Shown: in pieces, positions 25,659 to 32,659 of the stretch | How the letters are laid out: every line of letters begins with the position of its first letter | How positions within the stretch are numbered: the stretch's first letter is position 1 | Source: Desulfomicrobium sp. UBA5193 | GTDB lineage: Bacteria > Desulfobacterota > Desulfovibrionia > Desulfovibrionales > Desulfomicrobiaceae | DNA: 64,000 bases | Direction: 5' to 3' | Assembly: GCA_002412965.1 (NCBI GenBank) | Contig: DHWB01000002.1 | Coordinates: 262,242 to 326,241 of the forward strand | Made by a program: the position numbers and the translations under genes | Notes under the pieces: generated by a model | The model's input: only the letters and a program-made list of their open reading frames with translations | What the model was told of the DNA's origin: nothing | Databases searched by the model: none

Positions 25659-26539
25659 TATTGCTGCTCCTTTGCCATGCGTTCAAGGAAGGATGCGATT
25701 TTTTCACGCTCTTCGCTGCTTGCATAGGAAAATACAATTTTCCCTTTTTTCCTGCTTCCTGAGTGCTTGATCGAGAACGATGAACCCAGTGTTTTGATCA
25801 CGTTTGAGATGTCCTCGGCCGCCGGTTTTTCCCGGCGAGGCTTTGAAGTCGCTTTAGCTCCCTTGCCTTTGAATTTTTTCACCAGGTCTTCGGTGGCGCG
25901 CACGTTCAGACCTTTCCCGATGACCGTGTCGGCGAGCGTTTCGATGCTTGCCGGGTCTTCTATCCCGAGCAAGGCCCTGGCGTGACCGGCGGAGAGGGCG
26001 TTTGTCTCCAGCAGCATCTGCACCTTCTCCGGCAGCTTGAGGAGCCGCAGGCTGTTGGTCACCGCAGGCCGGCTCTTGCCGATCTTGTCCGCCAGCTCTT
26101 CCTGGGTGATCTCGAAATGCTCCTTGATCTGCCCCAGGGCGCGGGCCTCCTCGATGGGGTTCAAGTCTTCGCGCTGCAGGTTTTCAACAAGCGCGATCGC
26201 CATGCTCTCGTAGTCGTCCATCTGCCGGACAATGCAGGCCATTGTTTCAAGCTCTGCAAGCTGGCAGGCGCGCCAACGCCTTTCACCCGCCACGATCTCG
26301 TATTTGCCCTGTTCCTGCAGCGGCCTGACCAGCACAGGCTGGATCAGCCCTTGAGCCTTGATGGAGGCCGCAAGCTCTTCCAGCGCCCCCTGGTCGAAGT
26401 GGTGCCGCGGCTGATGGATGTTGGGGCTCAGCGCACGTATGTTCAGATTCACGATTTCAGCGTCATGTTCGGGTTCGACATTGCGGCTTTTGATGAGTAC
26501 ATCCAGCCCTCGTCCCAGCCCGCGTTTTTTCATGGTCAT
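25658..26539 (-). CDS. parB: chromosome-partitioning protein ParB
   Basis: A 293-residue ParB/Spo0J. Seen: KKRGLGRGLDVLI at the N-terminus (ParA-contacting tail), the ParB box with LVRPLQEQGKYEIVAGERRWRACQLA (CTP-binding GERR), ALVENLQREDLNPIEEA, then the helix-turn-helix with GKSRPAVTNSLRLLKLP, and a C-terminal dimer domain. It binds parS and loads onto DNA to segregate the origin. ParA is encoded just upstream, separated by a plus-strand gene. parS-like palindromes lie 1.3-5 kb away (27835, 29374, 30734). Confidence 0.93.
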   Translation of the reverse strand: MTMKKRGLGRGLDVLIKSRNVEPEHDAEIVNLNIRALSPNIHQPRHHFDQGALEELAASIKAQGLIQPVLVRPLQEQGKYEIVAGERRWRACQLAELETMACIVRQMDDYESMAIALVENLQREDLNPIEEARALGQIKEHFEITQEELADKIGKSRPAVTNSLRLLKLPEKVQMLLETNALSAGHARALLGIEDPASIETLADTVIGKGLNVRATEDLVKKFKGKGAKATSKPRREKPAAEDISNVIKTLGSSFSIKHSGSRKKGKIVFSYASSEEREKIASFLERMAKEQQ

Positions 26540-26637
26540 AATTTTCCCGCCGATGTTTGCGACAAGGGGCGTTGACCCTTTGCGATTCGTATTTAAAGAA
26601 TGGCAGATTTATAAAACCTTCAACTCTTGGAGTCCTC

Positions 26638-27048
26638 GTGAACAAGGATACCGCCATCAGATACGTTGTTGATGCCCAAGGTCAGCCGCAGGGTGTTTTT
26701 TTGGAAGAGGAGATGTGGCAGCATGTCTGCAAGCATGTCCTGTCAATCTTTGAGAAACTGTATCCTACGGACACCACTTTTCCCGAACCCATGGCTGACC
26801 TGCAGCTGCTCGAAAAATACTGGGACCTGCGTTACGAACTGCCCACCGATGTCAGCTGCGAACATTGCGGCGTGTCCACGGAGGATTGGAAGTCCGATGA
26901 CCCGCGCAAGTTCACCTTGCGTGCCGCCAACATGGGCGGATTGCTCTCTTTTCAGTGCGTCGCCTGCAAATCGCGCATCACGAAGCGTCATTTCAAGGAC
27001 AAGGTCACTGTGACCTGCATACCTCAACTGGACTGTGCCTGCGGCTGA
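26638..27048 (+). CDS. small zinc-ribbon-like protein of unknown function
   Basis: A 136-residue protein that I do not recognise. GTG 26638 is preferred because TTGGAG lies about 5 nt upstream; upstream in-frame codons would overlap the parB promoter. It has CEHCG and, about 50 residues later, CVACKSR, a CXXC-X(n)-CXXC arrangement that suggests a zinc ribbon, and it ends LDCACG. It is transcribed against the flow of parA-parB, lying between them, and its last 25 nt overlap the end of parA. Such a gene between parA and parB is unusual. Confidence 0.65.
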   Translation: MNKDTAIRYVVDAQGQPQGVFLEEEMWQHVCKHVLSIFEKLYPTDTTFPEPMADLQLLEKYWDLRYELPTDVSCEHCGVSTEDWKSDDPRKFTLRAANMGGLLSFQCVACKSRITKRHFKDKVTVTCIPQLDCACG

Positions 27049-27812
27049 AGCCGCTTGCCCTCGATCAGTTCCTGGGCGAGGGCGATATAGGACTGCGTGC
27101 CCAGGGACCGGATATCGTACAGGATGGCCGGAAGTCCGTGACTGGGCGCTTCGGACAAACGAACATTTCTGGGTATCGACGTTGTGAAGACAAGCTCTTT
27201 GAAGTGGTCGCGGACTTCGCGTTCGACCATGAATGAGAGCTTGTTTCGTTTGTCGAACATGGTCAAAAGAATGCCCAGGATGTCGAGTTTTGGATTGAGC
27301 CGTTCTTTGACCAGAGCGTAGGTCTTCATCAGCTGCGCGATGCCTTCCAGCGCGTAGTATTCGCATTGCAAGGGCACCAGCAGCCATTTTGCCGCGCATA
27401 GGGCGTTGATGGTGATCAGCCCGAGTGAAGGCGGGCAGTCGATGAGAATGAAATCGTAATCGGGGCTGACCATCTCGACGATCGAACGCAGGATGAATTC
27501 CCTGTCTTTCACGTCGCTCAGTTCTATCTCCGCCCCCACCAGATCAGGTGTCGAGGGCAGTATCTTCAGAAACTCCATGTCCGAGTCGATGATGGCCTTT
27601 TTGGCCTCTTTTGGGTCAAAAAAAGCCTGGTAGATCGACCTCTTCAGTCCCGCCACATCGACTCCGAGTCCGCTTGAGGCGTTGGCCTGCGGGTCGCAAT
27701 CAATGACCAGCACCCGCTGTTCCATGGCCGCCAGCGACGCGGCCAGATTGACGGTGGTGGTGGTTTTACCCACGCCGCCTTTCTGATTCGCCAAAACGAT
27801 TGTGTGCGCCAA
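27024..27812 (-). CDS. parA: chromosome-partitioning ATPase ParA (Soj)
   Basis: A 262-residue deviant Walker ATPase. It starts AHTIVLANQKGGVGKTTTTVNLAASLA with the signature Lys of the ParA/MinD group, then DCDPQANASSGLG and DFILIDCPPSLGLITINALCA. It binds DNA non-specifically as an ATP dimer and moves ParB-parS complexes. TTG 27812 is chosen as start because GGAGG is 7 nt upstream and the ATP site then begins at the usual residue; an ATG 30 nt further upstream has no ribosome site and would cover that GGAGG. The C-terminal codons overlap the convergent zinc-ribbon gene. Confidence 0.92.
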   Translation of the reverse strand: MAHTIVLANQKGGVGKTTTTVNLAASLAAMEQRVLVIDCDPQANASSGLGVDVAGLKRSIYQAFFDPKEAKKAIIDSDMEFLKILPSTPDLVGAEIELSDVKDREFILRSIVEMVSPDYDFILIDCPPSLGLITINALCAAKWLLVPLQCEYYALEGIAQLMKTYALVKERLNPKLDILGILLTMFDKRNKLSFMVEREVRDHFKELVFTTSIPRNVRLSEAPSHGLPAILYDIRSLGTQSYIALAQELIEGKRLQPQAQSS

Positions 27813-27834
27813 AGCTCTTCCTCCTGGACCCTGA

Positions 27835-27850
27835 TGTTTCACGGGGAACT
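27835..27850. promoter_or_regulatory. degenerate parS-like site
   Basis: TGTTTCACGGGGAACT differs from the parS consensus TGTTTCACGTGAAACA at three positions (10, 12 and 16), all in the right half; the left half is perfect. It lies just upstream of parA, in front of the epimerase stop codon. By itself it is weak, but two other parS-like sites are close by. Confidence 0.35.
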
Positions 27851-28856
27851 ATGTGCGGTAATACTCTTTGTACCAGGCTATAAACTTTTCGATACCGTGC
27901 TCGATGGTCGTGCTTGGCTTGAATCCGACATCGCGGATCAGGTCGTCGATATTGGCATAGGTCGCGGGCACGTCTCCGGGCTGGATGTCCATGTAGTTCC
28001 GCAACGCTTTTCGGCCCAGGGCGTTCTCAAGCACGGTGATGAACTGTTCCAGCTCGACAGTGTTGTTGTTGCCTATATTGTATATTTTGTATGGGCCGGG
28101 GGAGGTGCTGGGATCGGGATCCTTGCCGTCCCACGCACGATTTGGCTGCGGAATGTGGCCCACGATACGCACCACGCCTTCAACGATGTCGTCGATATAG
28201 GTGAAGTCCCGGCGCATCTTGCCGTGGTTGAAGACATTGATGGGCTTGCCTTCGCAGATGGCCTTGGTGAAGAGGTACAAGGCCATGTCGGGCCTGCCCC
28301 AAGGGCCATACACAGTGAAGAAACGCAGTCCGGTGGTCGGCAGTTTGTAGAGGTGCGAGTAGGTATGAGCCATCAGTTCGTTGGACTTTTTACTGGCTGC
28401 ATAAAGACTTACGGGATGGTCCACGTTGTCGTGCACGGAAAAGGGCATGGACGTGTTCAGCCCGTACACGGAGCTTGATGATGCATAAACCAGGTGCTTC
28501 GTCCCAGAGTGGCGGCAGCATTCCAGAAGATTTGCAAAGCCGACAATGTTGGAGTTTATGTACGATTTGGGATTTTCGAGTGAATAGCGAACCCCGGCCT
28601 GGGCCGCCAGATTGACGACATGGGTGAACCCGTGGGCCTTGAAATAACCCTCAAGGGCATCGCTGTCCGCGAGATCAATGGGTTCAAAGTGGAAATTCTT
28701 GTCCTGCTGCAGGATGTGCAGTCGATCTTTCTTCAGTTGTACCGAGTAGTAATCGTTGAGATTATCAAGCCCGAAAACAGACGCTCCGGTGTCGAGAAAT
28801 CGTTTGGCAAGATGAAATCCGATAAATCCTGCCGCTCCAGTGATGAGAATTTTCAT
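27849..28856 (-). CDS. NAD-dependent epimerase, probable UDP-glucuronate 4-epimerase
   Basis: A 335-residue short-chain dehydrogenase-type sugar epimerase. It has the Rossmann motif ITGAAGFIGFHLAKRF, the catalytic SLYAASKKSNE (YxxxK), and LRFFTVYGPWGRPDMALYLFTKAI, a pattern characteristic of the UDP-glucuronate to UDP-galacturonate epimerases (CapI/LpsL/GAE). It supplies a uronic-acid sugar for LPS or capsule. ATG 28856 is chosen because GGAGCC precedes it and the Rossmann strand starts there. It is directly upstream of parA on the same strand. A nucleotide-sugar dehydrogenase occurs at 63558. Confidence 0.85.
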   Translation of the reverse strand: MKILITGAAGFIGFHLAKRFLDTGASVFGLDNLNDYYSVQLKKDRLHILQQDKNFHFEPIDLADSDALEGYFKAHGFTHVVNLAAQAGVRYSLENPKSYINSNIVGFANLLECCRHSGTKHLVYASSSSVYGLNTSMPFSVHDNVDHPVSLYAASKKSNELMAHTYSHLYKLPTTGLRFFTVYGPWGRPDMALYLFTKAICEGKPINVFNHGKMRRDFTYIDDIVEGVVRIVGHIPQPNRAWDGKDPDPSTSPGPYKIYNIGNNNTVELEQFITVLENALGRKALRNYMDIQPGDVPATYANIDDLIRDVGFKPSTTIEHGIEKFIAWYKEYYRT

Positions 28857-28987
28857 GCAAGGCTCCATGTGAAACATATGTATGGAAACCACCTAACCTA
28901 AGCCTGTTTGGTGGGCAATACGGAAATCACCGATGTGGGTTTCTTTTTTGTGCGAGGGGCGCGGAATTTACTAGTTCGAGGCCGGGA

Positions 28988-29596
28988 TCATTTGGGCAGG
29001 GTTTGCAGAATCTTCCAGGCCTCGTTTTTGAGCGATTTGTTGCCAGTTGCCATTTCATCGAGGTTTGGGAGGATATGGACCGCACACCCCGTTTGGCGAA
29101 TAGTTATCTCATCAGCTTCTTCTTTCGGACGAACGCCTTCTTCACACGGCTCAAAAATAATGATGATTTGCGGCTTGAAATGCTCGACCCCTTTGCAGAA
29201 GAGTTGTCGTTCCACATCGAGGGGCCACGAACAGATGTCATTTTCTTTCCACTTAAGGTGGAGGCAGACTGATTCCTGGATTTTCCTGAAGACGACCATG
29301 CGCTCGGGCATGGTGTGCTGCTCCAGGTCTTCTTTCAAACCCACGTAGGTCCACAGGGTGCGCACGGGTGATTGTTTCCCGTGAAACAATGACCGCAACA
29401 AAGCGGGAATAGGAGTGTCTGCAGCTGTAGGTGCAGTGGTATTTTTACTGAAATTTGAGGATGTTGCGTTGTTCGCAGCGGGCGCTTCAAGGGGCTGCCG
29501 CTCCTGAACAGGAGTTCGCCAGAGATGGGTTATCCCCAATCGTTTCAAAGTGCGCTGGGCTTCGGTCAGGGCGTGTTCATTGAGATCCAATCCCAT
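28988..29596 (-). CDS. unknown protein, possible degenerate uracil-DNA glycosylase fold
   Basis: A 202-residue protein with no clear family. Residues 25-75 are low in order (Asn, Thr, Ala rich). After about 80 it has hydrophobic strands (PQIIIIFEP, GCAVHILPN) and ends DEMATGNKSLKNEAWKILQTL, which recalls the C-terminal helix of uracil-DNA glycosylases (the HPS..L-K-W pattern), but the catalytic motifs are not recognisable. The start overlaps coaBC by 31 nt: GGAGG is close to ATG 29596 and 8 nt from TTG 29590. A parS-like palindrome lies within its coding sequence (29374). It is therefore probably a coupled gene of the coaBC operon. Confidence 0.5.
   Translation of the reverse strand: MGLDLNEHALTEAQRTLKRLGITHLWRTPVQERQPLEAPAANNATSSNFSKNTTAPTAADTPIPALLRSLFHGKQSPVRTLWTYVGLKEDLEQHTMPERMVVFRKIQESVCLHLKWKENDICSWPLDVERQLFCKGVEHFKPQIIIIFEPCEEGVRPKEEADEITIRQTGCAVHILPNLDEMATGNKSLKNEAWKILQTLPK
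29374..29389. promoter_or_regulatory. parS-like site, near-perfect
   Basis: TGTTTCCCGTGAAACA differs from the parS consensus TGTTTCACGTGAAACA at one position only; the arms extend to ATTGTTTC and GAAACAAT. It is 1.5 kb from parA and about 3 kb from parB, inside a coding sequence, which is normal for parS. ParB binding is predicted, not shown. Confidence 0.7.
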
Positions 29597-30777
29597 ATCC
29601 TCCAGGCGACTTCGGTTTTGGGAAGCTCGGGCCATGATTCCGTACGGCCGTGACGGTCCATGACCAGAACACGGTTTGTCGTAGACGCGAAACCCGCGCC
29701 GGGCACATTAATTGGGTTGGCGACGATCAGATCGAGATTCTTTCGCGTAAGCTTTGCTGCCGCATTCTCTTCAAGGTTTTGCGCTTCAGCCGCAAAGCCG
29801 ATGGTCAGCTGTGTTTCGTTCTTGCTCGCACTCAGCGTGCCGAGGATGTCCGTGTTGGGTTCAAAGACGAGCGTGAGGGGCGCGCCGCTCTTCTTGAATT
29901 TGCCTGTGGGGCAGGGCGGTGGCCGAAAATCCGCAACGGCGGCAGTGAAACACCCGATGTCCTGAGTCGGGAACACGTCGCTGGCCGCTTCGAACATCTC
30001 GCGTGCCGTGCCGACGGGAATGCGGCGGATCATTGCCGGGAGAACGATATCGACCGGACCGGTGATGGCGGTAACCTCCGCGCCGCGCAGCGCGGCGGCA
30101 ATGGCCAGGGATGCGCCCATGATGCCGGTTGAGGGATTGGACCAGAACCGGGCCTGGTCAAAATACTCGCGGGTCGGTCCGAGAGTCAGCATGACTTTTT
30201 TGCCGCGCAAATCCTGCGGAGCCAGAGCGGCCAGGGTCTGTATGAAAATTTCATCGATCGGGGCGAGGCGGCCCTGGCCCGTATCACCGCAGGCGACGTG
30301 GCCGCAGTCAGGCTCCACGCGGCGAATACCGCGCTGACCTAAAATGTCCCAGTTGTGGCGGGTGGCCTGAGCGCTCCACATGCGGGGGTTCATGGCCGGC
30401 GCGACCAGTACGGGACCGGGGTAGGCTAGCAGTTGGCAGCTGAGCAGATCGTCGGCCAATCCATGCGTCATCTTCGCCAGGATGTTCGCCGTTGCAGGAG
30501 CGACGACAAAGGCATCGGCCACCGCGGGCTCCAGATGATCGAAATTCATCCCCGTCGTGAACATGTCGTTGAAGAGCGGGTCCGCGCCGAGAGCGCCAAA
30601 GGAAAGATCCGTGACAAACTTGCGGGCCGCATCGGTCAGGGTCACGCCGACCTGCATGTGCAAACGCAAAAAGGCCCTGGTCAGATCCAGGGCCTTGTAC
30701 GCTGCAATGGAGCCGGTGACCCCAAGGTGGATGCGTTTCCCGTGAAACGTATCAAAAAAATAATGTTCGGGAATCAC
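29566..30777 (-). CDS. coaBC: bifunctional phosphopantothenoylcysteine decarboxylase / phosphopantothenate-cysteine ligase
   Basis: A 403-residue CoA-biosynthesis enzyme. The N-terminal flavoprotein half (CoaC) has GVTGSIAAYKALDLTRAF, DAFVVAPATANILAKMTHGLADDLLS, APAMNPRMW and CGHVACGDTGQGRL; the C-terminal half (CoaB) has LTLGPTREYFDQARFWSNPSTG. It converts 4'-phosphopantothenate plus Cys (CTP-dependent) to 4'-phosphopantetheine. GTG 30777 is the start and overlaps the stop of the upstream lipoprotein gene by 4 nt. Its 3' end overlaps the next gene. A parS-like site is near its 5' end. Confidence 0.93.
   Translation of the reverse strand: MIPEHYFFDTFHGKRIHLGVTGSIAAYKALDLTRAFLRLHMQVGVTLTDAARKFVTDLSFGALGADPLFNDMFTTGMNFDHLEPAVADAFVVAPATANILAKMTHGLADDLLSCQLLAYPGPVLVAPAMNPRMWSAQATRHNWDILGQRGIRRVEPDCGHVACGDTGQGRLAPIDEIFIQTLAALAPQDLRGKKVMLTLGPTREYFDQARFWSNPSTGIMGASLAIAAALRGAEVTAITGPVDIVLPAMIRRIPVGTAREMFEAASDVFPTQDIGCFTAAVADFRPPPCPTGKFKKSGAPLTLVFEPNTDILGTLSASKNETQLTIGFAAEAQNLEENAAAKLTRKNLDLIVANPINVPGAGFASTTNRVLVMDRHGRTESWPELPKTEVAWRIWDWISMNTP
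30734..30749. promoter_or_regulatory. parS-like site, variant
   Basis: CGTTTCCCGTGAAACG is palindromic except at its centre and shares GTTTC-CGTGAAAC with the site at 29374 (three differences from the parS consensus, two of them compensating at the ends). It lies at the 5' end of coaBC, about 1.4 kb from the better site. Confidence 0.45.
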
Positions 30778-31292
30778 TGTGACAAAGTCCTTTCGGTCCC
30801 GACGGGGGCTCCCGTTGCAGGATAGCTGTCCACCGGAGCTGAGCCCGTGGGATATGTGGGAGAGTAAGTGTTTGTAACCTTGGGTGACACCTTGATTTCA
30901 AGCCATGTGTAGTAAACGGGGCTTTCTTCGATGGTGATCATGCAGACTCGGTTGTCCTTGGTGAACACGAGATTGAAGCGCTGATACTTCTGGTAGGTGA
31001 CCAGAGTCCAGCCGTCTTTGGGCATGGTGTTGAAGAAGAAATCGAAAAGGGAAATGGGCTCGGCTCTGCCCCGAAACTTCATGGTTCCGAACTTGCCGCC
31101 TTCAGAAGGGGTGATGGAGGACTTGTCCGACTGAATTTCCATTTCTTCAGGAACGCGAATGTCATTGAAATCATAAAAGAAACTTGCCTGAACGGGGGCA
31201 GGAGCCGGTTCCTCGGGGCTGGAGCCCATCAAATTCGCGCATCCCCAGGATGAGAGCAACATGACGACGATGATAAGTTTAAGATAACGCAT
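30774..31292 (-). CDS. putative lipoprotein of unknown function
   Basis: A 172-residue protein with a lipoprotein signal: MRYLKLIIVVMLLSSWGC, so Cys18 should be lipidated. The mature part has FFYDFNDIRVPEEMEI, then LFDFFFNTMPKDGWTLV, a pattern I associate with small outer-membrane or periplasmic lipoproteins (DUF-type) of sulfate reducers; the C-terminus is Pro/Thr/Ser rich and unstructured. The stop overlaps the coaBC GTG by 4 nt, so it is the first gene of a coupled operon with coaBC. Its function is unknown. Confidence 0.75.
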   Translation of the reverse strand: MRYLKLIIVVMLLSSWGCANLMGSSPEEPAPAPVQASFFYDFNDIRVPEEMEIQSDKSSITPSEGGKFGTMKFRGRAEPISLFDFFFNTMPKDGWTLVTYQKYQRFNLVFTKDNRVCMITIEESPVYYTWLEIKVSPKVTNTYSPTYPTGSAPVDSYPATGAPVGTERTLSQ

Positions 31293-31375
31293 GTTTGTGG
31301 TCCTTTAAGAACGTTAAAGTTTTGAAATTTAGAGTTCTTGTGTTAAAATCTAGCACCTTCGGCATCGATTTCAAG

Positions 31376-32101
31376 TTATTTCTGGTTCGGTCGGTTCTGC
31401 GCGGCAAGTTGTCTGGCTTTGGACGCCTCGTCAAGCCAGCCTCCTTCCTCCAGAGATTGGGCCGCGAGTTCGTACATACGATGCACTCCATCAACATATA
31501 TAGCCTGTATCAATTCATCTGCATAGCCCTTGAAGACGCTGCGTACAAGGTCGTTTTGGGCGTAAAGAAAACGGGCCAGCAGGGGATTTTCATGGTGCAG
31601 GGGAAGATAGAGGATAAACATCCGCTTGCAGTGAAAAAGGATGAAGCGAACACGACGGACTTCCCGCTCAATACTTTCAGATGTTTGTTTGATGACAGCG
31701 TAAAGCTCGGTGCCGATGTGCTGTTCCTCGGGGCTCAAGTCTTTGCTCTGTTGCAGTTGCTTGAAGCGGGGTTTGTAGTTCATCTGCTGGTAGGCATCTT
31801 CCTTGAGCTTGATGCATTCATGGAAGAAATAGCCCAGAGCCCAGTCGAGATATTCGCCAAGCACCGCGAAGGTCGTCCGTTTTTCGTTGCGGAAAAGCAG
31901 GTGCGCCGTGTCCTTGAGTCGCCACAGGAGGCCTTTGCTGTTTTGCCGGCCCAAGATGTCGTCAAAAAAATGAAAGCTCACCGATCCGGTTGCGTCGTAG
32001 TCAGAAAAATGATTCTCTAGGGCGCTGGCAATTTGGCAGAAATCGCGCAGCACATCGCGGACAAAGGAATCGTGTTTGGACAGAAGCCAGTTTTTGGACA
32101 T
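31376..32101 (-). CDS. helical cytoplasmic protein of unknown function
   Basis: A 241-residue protein, no signal peptide or membrane span, rich in Leu, Phe, Arg, Glu and predicted to be all alpha-helical (for example ECIKLKEDAYQQMNYK and SEEQ-type segments). ATG 32101 (MSKNWLLSKHD) is chosen because GGAAG lies 6-7 nt upstream; upstream in-frame codons would lie opposite the nucleotidyltransferase gene. I do not recognise a family. It is divergent from the heptose-phosphate nucleotidyltransferase gene (70-nt gap) and upstream of the lipoprotein-coaBC operon. Confidence 0.7.
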   Translation of the reverse strand: MSKNWLLSKHDSFVRDVLRDFCQIASALENHFSDYDATGSVSFHFFDDILGRQNSKGLLWRLKDTAHLLFRNEKRTTFAVLGEYLDWALGYFFHECIKLKEDAYQQMNYKPRFKQLQQSKDLSPEEQHIGTELYAVIKQTSESIEREVRRVRFILFHCKRMFILYLPLHHENPLLARFLYAQNDLVRSVFKGYADELIQAIYVDGVHRMYELAAQSLEEGGWLDEASKARQLAAQNRPNQK

Positions 32102-32170
32102 TGCACTTCCTGGACGAATTTTCCGCGTCATGTACGGCACCCCTCGACTCACGTCAAACCCCATGAATCC

Positions 32171-32659
32171 ATGCACAACACTGAACAAAAAATATTGAAC
32201 GCCGAAGATCTGCGCAGCCGAGGGGTCACCGGGGACATGGTCTTCACCAACGGCTGTTTCGACATCCTGCATCCGGGACATGTGGATTACCTGCAACGCG
32301 CGCGGGCCATGGGCTCCTGTCTCGTCGTGGGGCTCAACAGCGACGCCTCGGTCAGGCGCCTCAAAGGCCCCACGCGACCGATCAACGACCAGCACAGCCG
32401 GGCTCGCGTCCTGGCCGCCCTGGCCTGTGTGGATTACGTGGTCATTTTCGAGGAGGACACACCCTACGAGCTGATCAAGGCCGTGCGCCCCAAGGTGCTG
32501 GTCAAGGGCGGGGATTGGAGCGTGGACAAGATCGTAGGACGGGATCTGGTCGAGCGGGATGGCGGCAAAGTGTTCTCCATCCCGCTCCTCGGCGGGTATT
32601 CAACCACGGCGATCGTGGAGCGCATTACGGCCATGCACAGGACGCAAAATCATGAATAG
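32171..32659 (+). CDS. rfaE2: D-glycero-beta-D-manno-heptose 1-phosphate adenylyltransferase
   Basis: A 162-residue nucleotidyltransferase of the cytidylyltransferase-like fold: FTNGCFDILHPGHVDYL carries the HXGH motif, and GGYSTTAIVERI is the usual end of the fold. This is the C-terminal half of HldE as a separate gene; it transfers AMP from ATP to heptose-1-phosphate, giving ADP-heptose for LPS. Its kinase partner is at 24660. ATG 32171 is used because the fold starts soon after. The last codons overlap the ATG of the GspE-type gene. Confidence 0.9.
   Translation: MHNTEQKILNAEDLRSRGVTGDMVFTNGCFDILHPGHVDYLQRARAMGSCLVVGLNSDASVRRLKGPTRPINDQHSRARVLAALACVDYVVIFEEDTPYELIKAVRPKVLVKGGDWSVDKIVGRDLVERDGGKVFSIPLLGGYSTTAIVERITAMHRTQNHE

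Noticed and set aside
27813..27842. ATG 27842 as the ParA start
   Set aside because: It has no ribosome site and would include the GGAGG that fits the TTG at 27812.
28861..28876. GGCTCCATGTGAAACA as another parS site
   Set aside because: Four differences from the consensus and only one good half; likely chance.
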